From the NCBI GenBank assembly GCA_033085395.1, contig JANQBS010000321.1, positions 1 to 40,140 on the forward strand: a stretch of DNA of 40,140 nucleotides, read 5' to 3'. The translations under genes were made by a program, and so were the position numbers. Positions 22,318 to 31,880 of the stretch are shown piece by piece (the stretch's first letter is position 1; each line of letters starts with the position of its first letter). The notes under the pieces were generated by a model. It had not been told where the DNA came from and did no database searches. It saw nothing but the letters and a program-made list of their open reading frames with translations. The DNA is from Xanthoparmelia taractica (Eukaryota; Ascomycota; Lecanoromycetes; Lecanorales; Parmeliaceae).

Positions 22318-24643
22318 CTAAGGGTTTTCCGCTAACTCGGGCCATGCCAGCAGCGGATGGTCCTCTAAATTTGTCCAAAAGTCTATATCAAGGTTGTTAC
22401 TAAGCCAGTTATGATCGTTCATCGCGTCTCCAATGGGCGTTTCCAGAGTAGCGGCCGGCTCGGCACGTTCAACGTCGGGTTGAGTAGGGTCAGGAGATAG
22501 CACTGTATCTAGAATAACTTGGAGCATCTTCTTGGCTTGGCCACAGATTACAAAGTTGCCATTGGTCGGGCGAACGATGAAGTCGATCGACGATATCAAG
22601 TTGCCCAAACTCTGGATAATTTCTGAACGTGGAAAGTCGTAATTTGCTTGCAGCTTGGTACGCGAGTGATGCAAAAGTTCGAGCGCCAGGACTCCTGCAG
22701 GTGGAAGTGCATACAATGCGATCTATACAGAGTGAGCACTCTGACACCACCTAGATTGAAATACCAGAATTACCAGCCAAGGAAAGTCATTGGAGTAATA
22801 TCCTTGGCGGTGGCGATGTCCAGTCAGTGTGAGCATGCCTGATAGCAAAGATCTTGAGACAGCGATGAGCTCAGCCGGTGACACTCGCAACCGCTTGACT
22901 AGCGTTCTCTCCAACAGAAACTCATTGTAGACAAAATCGAGACGTTTGGAGAGCTGAAAAAAGTTCTCAGCGACCGTGCGCTCCATTACCCAACGATCTG
23001 GCCAATCTCTGAATTTGAAAGGTAGGGATTCTTCCGACTCTCGCATATTTTTTTTGAGGGTCCTGTAATTGAGATTAGTGACTGACCCTTATTTGCTGGT
23101 TATTGTACTACCTGGCCCGTTCACCAAGATTATTTGTGTCTGCCCCTAACGAGAGTTCTAGTATCTCCTCTCTGAACTTGGTACTGATGACGGATACTCG
23201 AAGCCAAGACGCGCGTCCCACACCGGATTCTGGATTCCAGCCTTCGTGGTCGAGATCATTCAAAGCATGAGCCAGAGCCTCACCATCCAAACCTAACTGA
23301 TTATCCTCCAGGTCCAGAGGCATTTTGCATAAGCAGAATTTGCCGTTGATCATGGGGTGTCTTCCGAAGAAGGTCGCAAAACTCTTGTCAGACATATAGG
23401 CGAACCAGAATAGCTTTCTGTGGATTTCTGCAAGAAATAATGGGAGATCGGGTTTGGGTTCATGATGCAATCCCAGGGCAAATAGGGCGGTGGCAAGATC
23501 TAAAACTTAGATCAGCCGGAGAAGACCGTAGCAGTGCAACGTTTAGGTCTACCTCCTAATTTGCGCCAGCAGTGGTAGTCCAGGTCATATGAGAGAAGTT
23601 CCACCGATTGATATCTCGGTGCTTGTGTACTTACCTGCATCTCCGTAAACTTGGGTGTGTAGGATGAAATTCATCAGGATAAGTGTGACCCCAGTATCTT
23701 TGAGATGGCTGAATTGCTCACAGAACGCAATGCATTGGTCCCCTACCCGTACTAGCTGCTGTGCAAAGTTTTTCCAGTCGGTTTGGGAATCAGATTCGTC
23801 ATATACACTGACATCGTGCATTGAGATAGCGCTCAAGCCCAGTGCGGTGAGCATAAGTCCCACAACCTCCCAGCAGAGATTTTCGCCTATTAAAGACAAG
23901 GGATAATCTCGCAAGGCGATGTTTGCATCTAGCGACCATGGAGTAGATGTCTTCAAGAAGAATTTGTGTGACAAAGCGTGCAGGGACTTTGATTGGCCGT
24001 CGCTATCTTTAAGTTCGGAAGGAATTAGCGCCATACACTCGCGAATGTACAGAGTGATGGCAGATAAGCAATCGACTTCGTACCACCGATTCAGCGCTAG
24101 CTTTTATCTTGCAAGATCTGTCAAGAGTGATTAAATTTCAGCACCTTCTTCAACCTTGCTAGAGTCCCAGGTGGGTAGCTTGGACGGTTGCCAGCCGTGA
24201 ATATTTACCTCACGGCTCAGATCATCACTCTTCATACTTATGTGATTCTGCCCTTCTGTAGACACTGCTGAGTAGCTTGTTGATCCAAGGAAGCCGGGAA
24301 GTGGAGGCGAAGCGTCTGCCAATCTACCTTCGAGCAGCGGTGTGGGAGCATTTGAACCCTGGTTGAGTACAGAAGCGGCAAGCCGTAGGTGGCCATTTCT
24401 ATCTTTACGCTGCGGTGGATGCTCACTGGTCGATGATAGGCTGAGCCGCTGTCCACTAGTCATAGGAGCTGGATGATAGACGCATCTATCGGGGGCTCGC
24501 CGACGTTGGCAACGACCACATATTGGCCTGACGTGGTTGCATGAGAGCTTCGACTTCCTACATGATTCACATGAGGGTTTCTTGCCGTTGCGTCGAAGAG
24601 CCGCTGGTGCTGCTGCCAGCACATGAGCACCTAAATCAGCCAT
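22318..24643 (-). pseudogene. Zn2Cys6 transcription factor, apparently disrupted
   Basis: About 699 codons in exons 24643-23635, 23499-23112, 23062-22765 and 22722-22318, phases closing. The DNA-binding Zn2Cys6 cluster is at residues 25-54 (C25, C28, C35, C42, C45, C54; spacing CX2CX6CX6CX2CX8C), and the later part matches the fungal-specific regulator middle region (FALGLHHEPK, LAEIHRKLFWFAYMSDKSFA, PWLVIL). In exon 1 two TAA codons (24131-24133 and 24104-24106) sit in the open frame, within text that otherwise reads like conserved coding sequence (VEEGAEI, SLLTDLAR, LNRWYEVDC). A 54-nt in-frame intron with a poor GTTGAA donor could remove both, so a working gene is not excluded. Its position between two P450s and beside a terpene cyclase suggests the cluster-specific regulator. 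Confidence 0.7.
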
Positions 24644-25398
24644 CGAATCTATGGTTTAGTGACAACGACAGTAGGTAATTGTATCACGGCGAAGATGCTT
24701 GAGATGCAGATTCAAGTGAGAATTAGTACCTGCCTTGTTGCAGTGATGGTAATGTTAAGATAGAATGGGATGGGTAAGGTATCCTACCTTACCTCATGTA
24801 CCTTATCTGATCTTTAGGGCTTGGCAAAAAAAGTCGCGTTAAACTAGAATACAACAGTAGTCTAGACTAGGCTGCCCATAACAGCGCGTCCTCTGCTACT
24901 TATACAATTGTAGTATTCATTGACATATACAACGATAGCTATCGAGCCGCCCGGCTGGCTGGCTAGATATATCAGTCATCCTTCTCCCTGTGGGATTGCT
25001 TCTTCTTCTTCTTCTTCTTCTTTTAAGATCGGCGCTCAGTTTATCTTATGTGTGTCCTCTAAAAACTTTGAATCATCTGTACAAAACAGTGATAACCCCT
25101 AGGGATACCCCCAATGTCATTGTGATTCGCGACTGTTTCTACCATCTAAAAAAAGAACATAACTCACAGCTACTCGAGGGGACTAAAGAAATTGCGAGAT
25201 TTCCGGAGAATATGCATGATTCATCTATCTGCATTTTACCAGAGCATGCTGATAACGATCAACTTCCCTCCGAATCGGTCATAGGCCAAATGCTCATCTA
25301 GAGTACTTAGGAGAAATCCAAGATAAAGCGATGCCAGCGAATACCAAGCGTAAATCCAGCGTCCTGCCTTAGGCACAAAAACCCCTATAGAAAATCGC
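24644..25398. other. Regulator promoter region with CTT repeat
   Basis: Upstream of the regulator and downstream of the intact P450. It carries a CTT/TTC microsatellite at 24999-25022 and clustered CCTTACC-like words around 24776-24805. The apparent open frames across the microsatellite are not genes. Confidence 0.5.
24999..25022. repeat. (CTT)n microsatellite
   Basis: About eight uninterrupted CTT triplets in the intergenic region upstream of the Zn2Cys6 gene. Such tracts are often length-variable between strains. Confidence 0.85.
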
Positions 25399-27351
25399 TC
25401 AAGTGTACTTCCTCCTGCGAACCTTGATCTTAGCGGAAGGTGGAGGGAAGAGACCGTCTCCAAAGACAATATTCACAGGACGTTGAGGTATATACTGGAT
25501 GTCATAGTTCAAGGTGATGTAGGCGAGCAACAATTTCAGTTGATAAGCTACAAGGAAGCGACCGGGACTTTAGACCATTAGCACGTTTCTCATCTGCAAG
25601 AGGAAGCCTCTCAGCGATGCTTACGTACCAGGCGTGCTTCCCAAAGCCAAATCCCAGTGAAATATCGCTTGCAGTCGTCAGACCTTCATTCTTGCGGTAG
25701 ATCGAAGCCTTGTCTGTCAGAGTCCCCGTACTAGCGTCGACGAGCATGGTCTCGTGCTTATTTGCAAACCGGAAAGGGTTATATTCATCAGGCTTGGGAT
25801 AGAAGCGATCATCGTGGTGCAAGTGGACAGTGTCTGCGGCCATCCACGTGCCCTTGGGAATGTGATGTCCACTTGGTAATGTGACTCCGCCTTTTGCCTC
25901 GACAGTGCGGGTCATGGTTCTTGTAATCATGGGGTTCCTGCGGATGCTCTCGCGGATGGTACTGTCCGCCAGCGGGAGCTCAAGTAGCGAGGCCGGATTG
26001 GTCCAGTCATCGGGTGTTTTGAAGACTCTGGCGGCCTCTTCGCGGAGCTGCTCCCAGAATCTGGACTCGGGATTAGAGCTGACAAGGTCAAGCCAAATGT
26101 TATTGGCGGTCATGATTGTCGTATGCATTCCGCCGAGAGTCTATATCAGAGTATCAGCTTCCGTTCTGTTCCTGAAGAACTTAAGGCTTTGCCCAGCCCG
26201 AGCTGGACTAGCATAAATTGACCTACAAGAAACAATATGCGTGTACCTATCCATTCGGGTGGATTGTCCTTGGTCTCGGCATCGTCCAACATAGCTCGAG
26301 TAATCCATGTAATGACATCTGTTGGCTCTTCGAAATCGAAAGATGGGTCAGCTCTCTTACGCTTGATGTTGGCAATACGATCTCGAATTACAGGTAGAAG
26401 GAACTTGAACGCCTTCTGCTTGCGATAATAAACCGGCACAGCTCCCAAATATCCGAAGAAAGGCTTCAACAGCCGTGGAATATACTGTCCTACCAGGAGA
26501 GCGACGACGCCCATCCAGGTTGCAAAACCGATTGAGTAGCGGATATACCCTTCGTTACGGCAGAGGGACGAGCCAACAATGGCACGAGTAGTAGACCTGA
26601 AGACGAAGGCATCCATGCCTTCCTTGATTCTGACTTCATTCCAGGACTCGGTATTTAGTCCCCATGCTTCGTCGATGGTAGAGCGGATATCTTCAACCAT
26701 GGCTGTTTGCATTTTACCGAGGTTGCGAGTGAGGTCCTTGCGGGCGGCGCGCATTATGAAGGCGTCATGATTGAAGTCGAAACCGGGCAATAGGTACTCG
26801 ATCGCGAATCGGCCCACCTACGGCAATTCAGGAGTCCGTACATTTTCAAGGGTGGGGTTCTGCCATGGAAAGAAATCATCAAGAACATATAGTCAAGTCT
26901 CGAAAGAGCTCTTGCGATTGAACCTATAACGAAGTCCAAAAAGAATAGCTGAGGAGGGATAAAAAAGGTACCTGTGCCTTGCGAAGCGACAACATATGTT
27001 CGGGCTGCTCGCTTATCCACATCAAGTGTTCCTGAGGCACCATGACAATGGGACGAAATCCAGGGTCTGGAATTACATAAGGCAGTCCCTGTTTATTGAA
27101 CTATACACGAGAGCCGTTAGGACCGCCACTGTGATAGGAATGCTTGCAGAGACCTGTTTGTAGCCCATCTTGAGGGTGCGCAACCCAGCCGTCAACTCAC
27201 GAATGTTCGCTCTTGTCTTTGATAAGACCTCTTTGCGGACTCCAGCCCAAGGTAGAGACTGCGGCATTTTGGATGTGACAATTGTCGAGTAGACGAGCCA
27301 GACGAAGGTAATCAGCGACATTAGGATCACACCAAAGCTGGAAGGCTCCAT
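25399..27351 (-). CDS. Cytochrome P450 monooxygenase, 5 exons, intact
   Basis: Exons 27351-27154, 27100-26972, 26817-26227, 26140-25629 and 25567-25399 give 532 residues with closed phases. The N-terminus has a membrane anchor (VILMSLITFVWLVYSTIV) and the SLPWAGV hinge; later come the I-helix region GGMHTTIMTA, ExxR (ESIR), YNPFRFAN and the heme motif FGFGKHACPGR. The codon for the heme-ligating Cys is split (TG|T) by the last intron (25568-25628), so a wrong acceptor choice would remove it. The text HLMWISEQPEHMLSLRKAQ resembles ent-kaurene-oxidase-like fungal P450s acting on terpenoids. It is transcribed away from the squalene-hopene cyclase across a 2-kb spacer, so it is the best candidate for oxidising the cyclase product, using an ER-bound reductase. 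Confidence 0.9.
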
Positions 27352-27469
27352 TGTGAAGTTTGATCTAACCTGAGTGTGTTTCTTGAGAAGCAAAGGTGTG
27401 TAGAATAATTGTGAGGGGCCGGATCTCTAGACAGAAGATGTGGAATTCATCTAAGGCCATAAAATTAAC

Positions 27470-27720
27470 AGTCAGTGTATGCGGGGTTTGATTTTTTTCA
27501 TTGAAAAATAGAAAAATAAAACGAAATAACTATATAACTTACATCGAGTTAAGTATGGGATTCTCGAGACTGAGTATACTAAGCAAGTATTGAAAGTATT
27601 TATTTTTAAAAACGCGATAGTATTCATAGAAGATGAAGAAAATTCTTGTATACTTATTTATATATCGCGACTATTCTATTACCACTGGACGACATTTTTC
27701 TACTTTATTGATTTGAGCAT
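27470..27720. other. AT-rich tract
   Basis: A strongly AT-rich stretch of about 250 bp with A/T runs and recurrent GTAT/TATAC words, just upstream of the P450 leader. It could be promoter sequence, a decayed repeat or the product of repeat-induced point mutation. No coding content. Confidence 0.5.
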
Positions 27721-27946
27721 GAAAGAAAGGGGATTATGATTCTACCTTCAAAGGCGATAGCTACAACGTTAAAAGGATGGCATAATTCAAGGGACGAATA
27801 CCAAGAAAGATACATGAGAAATTCAGGGGGCTCAATTTTTAGCGCTAGAAGTTGAAGGATCTAGTTTGCGCAAGTCTTGTATGCAACGTTCTGCGAGCTG
27901 CAGGAGCACAGCGGCCTGACCACCCCCGCCTCCCAATTTGTCGCAA

Positions 27947-27985
27947 TACCCCGGGGTAATTGCACCCCGGGGTAATTGTACCCCG
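27947..27985. repeat. Tandem CCCCGGGG palindrome repeat
   Basis: Two adjacent 16-bp units (27948-27963 and 27964-27979), differing only in the last base, followed by a third truncated unit. Each unit is ACCCCGGGGTAATTG plus C or T. The first is part of a perfect 12-bp palindrome TACCCCGGGGTA. The half word TTACCCCG recurs at 28046-28053. Palindromes with CCG/CGG halves are typical for Zn2Cys6 dimers, so this may be an operator of the pathway. Confidence 0.6.
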
Positions 27986-28443
27986 AAACTGATGAAATGC
28001 CCCGAGGAACACTAGATCTACACGACTATGGGGCTACCGTCGGTATTACCCCGTGAGATCTTGCCTACATCGCGCAATCTCGATGTCGAGATGAGACTTG
28101 CGTTGCTGCATAAGCACCCTAGAGATCTCCGATACCCGACAGCCTCTAAAGCGTCCGGGATAGATTCGGTGTCGGGGTCGATCGAAGCGCATAGCACTTC
28201 CAGGAACGGGCACATGCATAGCTTGGCATACGCAGGTGGCAGAAAGGCCCGTACTGAAATTCACTGCACTGTATGTACCAAAGGAAGAGATTTTATATCA
28301 AGAACACGCGGATAATTTTGTCCGTTCACATACTTTAAGCAGTTGTTACATACAGGATTTTCATTTGATTATAGTTACTTATTGGCAGTGTTGCAAAAAT
28401 CGTGTCGATCTTTAAACGGTTGCGGGCTTTTCTGTCAAGCCTG

Positions 28444-28769
28444 CAGGGGTAGACAAAAATTTGGCAGGGGTAAAAATATACTAGACATATGCAAGTCATC
28501 GGAAGTAGACCAGATTTCGAGACTGATGCGTCTAGCCCTCCTGACTTGAACGCTAGTCTGACTGGTCTTCGAAGACCTTTCGAGGGTTTCTATAGAAGAG
28601 ACCTCTTCTATTCTGATTCTTGTTCCTTGATAATCCAGGTATAAGTTCAGCATATAGGTAAAGGTGAGATATACTCAGCTAGCATAGACAAAGATCTCAT
28701 CGGACATAGGAATTGAACATATGTTGAGCGTATCCGTTTCTGCCCCCGCCAAACTTGAATCTACCCCTG
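28444..28769. mobile_element. MITE-like element with 29-bp terminal inverted repeats
   Basis: A 326-bp segment whose first 29 bases (28444-28472) match the reverse complement of its last 29 (28741-28769) at 23 positions, with the outer ten bases CAGGGGTAGA identical. It has no coding capacity. Termini beginning CAGGGG are common in hAT-type transposons, which make 8-bp target duplications; the flanking 8-mers (caagcctg and cgcagtta) do not match, so the duplication has decayed or the assignment is wrong. Confidence 0.6.
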
Positions 28770-29365
28770 CGCAGTTATTCACCGGAACCAAGCTAAAGCA
28801 GATCTAGTGATACTTCATAAGATCGCTCATCTCATCCCCGCATGTGCGTATCCATCTAGGACAGCCGCTAGATCATAAGATACAACATACACCATCCCAT
28901 GATCCTACAATCCGAATGGCTACTTCAAGGCCGATTGAGCAATGCTCCTGCACAGTACAGGAGTCAGAAATGCCCCGAAACCAATAGAGACAATGCTCTA
29001 CTTTTCGGGCAGTAGCAAAACGAGAACATATGCAAGGTCTTATTACTTTCATGCCCCAATTGGTGGACAGTCTCTGTAGCACTTTCTCCCAGCCTGCGTT
29101 GTATGGACGTTCAGCTTCCTCAATGACACCACTTAGAGAGATTCAAATCCCGCCATCTTGTGAAGAATTGTCAGAATGAACAGCCTAGTAGGGGTGTCTG
29201 AGCGTGAGGTGCAGACAACCCCAGGGCCAGGTTTGTTGGCCGAATGGCGAATCTCCCGGGCTGCTAACAAGAACCCCCCATTGCTCCTCCCTTCATGATG
29301 TTGTTCAATGACCTGCAGTGCCTTCTGTATTCCTGCTCGCGTCTTGATAGTTTAATTTCAAGACC

Positions 29366-31369
29366 ATGGACGTAAAAGCTCTCAGCCTTGCCGCCGACTA
29401 CGCCTGGGATGACATCCACGACGACGGCCACTGGTACGGCGAGCTAAAAACCAATGCAACGATCACCGCAGAGTATGTTATGCTATACCAGGCTCTTGGG
29501 CTTACGAAGTCCCTCGACCGTGACCGCGAAGCGCTTTGCCAATGGTTCCTCTCATGTCAGAACCCTGATGGATCATGGGCAATCGCACCCAACTACGCCG
29601 GTGACGTCTCCACTACCACAGAAGCCTACCTTGCTCTCAAGATCCTTGGCGTCTCCACCAAAATATCAACAATGCAGCGAGCCTGCTCCTTTGTAAGGTC
29701 CGTTGGCGGTGTTGCCAGAGTGCGCATATTCACTCGTATATATCTCGCCACGTTCGGTCTCTTCCCGTGGAGAGCAGTACCGGAGCTAACTGCCGAGCTG
29801 ATTCTCATGCCCTCCTGGGCTCCCATCAACATCTATAGCTTCTCATCCTGGGCTCGTAGCACCATCATCCCTTTACTTATCCTCAGCCACCATCGACCTA
29901 TCTACAGTCTGCCGAATGGAAGATCAGCCGACAATGACTTCTTGGACGAGTTGTGGCTCAATCCTGTTATGAAAGCTGTACCGTATACTGCGCCAATGGC
30001 AAATACACTGAAGACGGACATAGTTGCAATGATGTTCACGATCGTTGACAAAGTCATCTATCAGCTTGGCGGCCTTCGCTACTTCCCATTGCGTGACCAT
30101 GCACGGCGAAAATGCGTTGAATGGATCCTTGAGCACCAAGAAGCAACTGGAGACTGGGCTGGAATTTTCCCACCCATGCATGTCGGGCTTCTCGCTCTGA
30201 GCTTGGAAGGCTTCAGCTTGACAGATAGCTGCATTATTCGTGGTCTGGAAGCCGTGGAACGTTTTGCGTGGCAAGATTCAGAGAGCGGAAAGCGTATGCA
30301 GGCATGCGTGTCGCCAGTGTGGGACACGGTCCTCATGACCATTGCACTCTGTGATGCCGGCGTTCCCAGCAACGACGAGCGCCTTATTAACTCAGTCACA
30401 TGGATTAAGAACCGCCAGCTGCTCGGACCGGAGGGAGACTGGAGAATCCACCAACCCAACCTCACCCCCGGCGGTTTCAGCTTCGAGTACCACAACACCT
30501 GGTACCCCGACGTCGACGACACCGCCGCTACCATCATCGCCTTCCTCAAACAAGACCCCACCTCGGCGTCATCGACCCACGTCATCAAAGCAGTCTCCTG
30601 GTGCCTCGGCATGCAGAACAAGGACGGAGGATGGGCAGCCTTCGACTACGAAAACAACCAGAATTTCCTCAACAAGATCCCCTTCTCGGACATGAACTCC
30701 CTCCTCGACCCCTCCACCGCCGACGTAACCGGTCGGGTCCTCGAAGCCTTCGGCCTCTTCCTCCACATCCTCCGCAAAACCAGTCCCCCCCACGAGCTCC
30801 TGCAAAAGACCAACCTCGCCTGCCTCCGCGGCATAAACTACCTCGCCAGGACCCAAGAGCCCAACGGATCCTGGTACGGACGCTGGGGCTCCAACTACAT
30901 CTACGGCACCAGCAACGTGATCTGCGGTCTCGTCTACCACACCACGCACAACCCCACCGTACCACCCCTCATCGCCTCCGCCACAAGATGGCTCAAACTG
31001 GTGCAAAACACCGACGGCAGCTTCGGCGAAGACTTGCGCAGTTACAAAGATCCCACGCTAGCCGGACACGGCAAACCGACCGCGTCGCAGACGGCGTGGG
31101 GGGCGATGGCGCTGCTGGCTCATTTGCCGTGCAGCGACGAAGCCGTGAGGGCGAGTATAGCGTACCTAGTCTCCACGCAGACGAAGACGAGGGCGGGTGG
31201 AGCGACGTGGCCGGAGAGGGAGTACACGGGTACGGGGTTTCCGAACTTCTTTTACCTGGGCTATTCGTATTACTCGCACTATTTCCCCATGATGGCGCTG
31301 GGTCGGTATAGGCAGAAGTCGGAGAAGGCGCTACAGGAGGACTGTGTCCTAGTGGATCCTGTTCTGTAA
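29366..31369 (+). CDS. Squalene-hopene cyclase
   Basis: Intronless, 667 residues, the usual length of the family (630-680). The ATG sits in a strong context (ACCATGG). The catalytic acid motif DxDD is present as D382-V-D384-D385 (YPDVDDTA), which marks a class II, protonation-initiated cyclase rather than an oxidosqualene cyclase (DCTAE). QW-type repeats are visible: QNPDGSWA near the N-terminus, QNKDGGWAAFD, RTQEPNGSWYGRWG and QNTDGSFGED; the C-terminus GTGFPNFFYLGYSYYSHYFP is typical. Expected reaction: cyclisation of squalene to hopene/hopanol-type pentacyclic triterpene at a membrane face, but product cannot be deduced. Lack of introns, unlike the neighbours, fits the accepted bacterial origin of fungal hopene cyclases. 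The adjacent P450 probably tailors the product. Confidence 0.95.
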   Translation: MDVKALSLAADYAWDDIHDDGHWYGELKTNATITAEYVMLYQALGLTKSLDRDREALCQWFLSCQNPDGSWAIAPNYAGDVSTTTEAYLALKILGVSTKISTMQRACSFVRSVGGVARVRIFTRIYLATFGLFPWRAVPELTAELILMPSWAPINIYSFSSWARSTIIPLLILSHHRPIYSLPNGRSADNDFLDELWLNPVMKAVPYTAPMANTLKTDIVAMMFTIVDKVIYQLGGLRYFPLRDHARRKCVEWILEHQEATGDWAGIFPPMHVGLLALSLEGFSLTDSCIIRGLEAVERFAWQDSESGKRMQACVSPVWDTVLMTIALCDAGVPSNDERLINSVTWIKNRQLLGPEGDWRIHQPNLTPGGFSFEYHNTWYPDVDDTAATIIAFLKQDPTSASSTHVIKAVSWCLGMQNKDGGWAAFDYENNQNFLNKIPFSDMNSLLDPSTADVTGRVLEAFGLFLHILRKTSPPHELLQKTNLACLRGINYLARTQEPNGSWYGRWGSNYIYGTSNVICGLVYHTTHNPTVPPLIASATRWLKLVQNTDGSFGEDLRSYKDPTLAGHGKPTASQTAWGAMALLAHLPCSDEAVRASIAYLVSTQTKTRAGGATWPEREYTGTGFPNFFYLGYSYYSHYFPMMALGRYRQKSEKALQEDCVLVDPVL

Positions 31370-31880
31370 CCGTGGGCGACTCAATTACTAGTGCGATTCA
31401 CAATCTGACCCATAGGATGCCCGCGGCGTGCTCTGAGCACCCAGGCCAGCCGTGAGCATTGTTCATATGGGCTTATTATTAGTAGATGACTGTTCATTCA
31501 ACATGATCTCTGTCGGGGCTATAGCGTTCTTCTGTCGCTGGAGCATTCCAAATTTGTAACTATTAAAGTCTGTGTACATTACTTTGGGGTTTACTGTCGA
31601 TGTCAAAGAAGAGTCCATGCACCTAGACCCTTGTGGCACGGTCCTTTGTCTTTTGGACAGCATACAATCGCATTAAAGGTTCCATTACATCCTGTCCTCA
31701 ACCGCTGTGCCCAATGCGTCCTCTAGACATGGGCTCATCAAGTTGTGTCCAGATTCGCCTAGCCAATCCCAGATAAATCTCCCACATATCTAAGAAGTCG
31801 ATTGGCCTCCGTAGCTATTCTCTTGTAGAACTCTGAAATACTTCCTTTCCTGCCACCAAGTTAATAGACGTACCACTTCT
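31370..31880. other. Convergent intergenic region
   Basis: Between the end of the cyclase and the end of the F-box-like gene; should hold both 3' ends. Nothing else seen. Confidence 0.4.

Larger units (their letters stand above)
27352..29365. promoter_or_regulatory. Divergent spacer between P450 and squalene-hopene cyclase
   Basis: Two kilobases with no supported gene, containing the promoters of both pathway genes. It holds an AT-rich tract (27470-27720), a tandem CCCCGGGG palindrome repeat (27947-27985) with a further TTACCCCG half at 28046-28053, and a MITE-like element (28444-28769). A shared control region is inferred from the divergent layout, not shown. Confidence 0.55.

Noticed and set aside
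25499..25640. Loss of the heme-binding cysteine in the P450 at 25399-27351 (GFGKHAW followed by a stop).
   Set aside because: An intron with GTACGT donor and AAAG acceptor splits the Cys codon; after splicing the motif reads HACPGRF and the frame runs to a normal stop.
30601..31311. Long open frames overlapping the cyclase in other frames, including Arg/Pro-rich ones.
   Set aside because: They arise from the GC-rich second half of the cyclase gene and have no domains.
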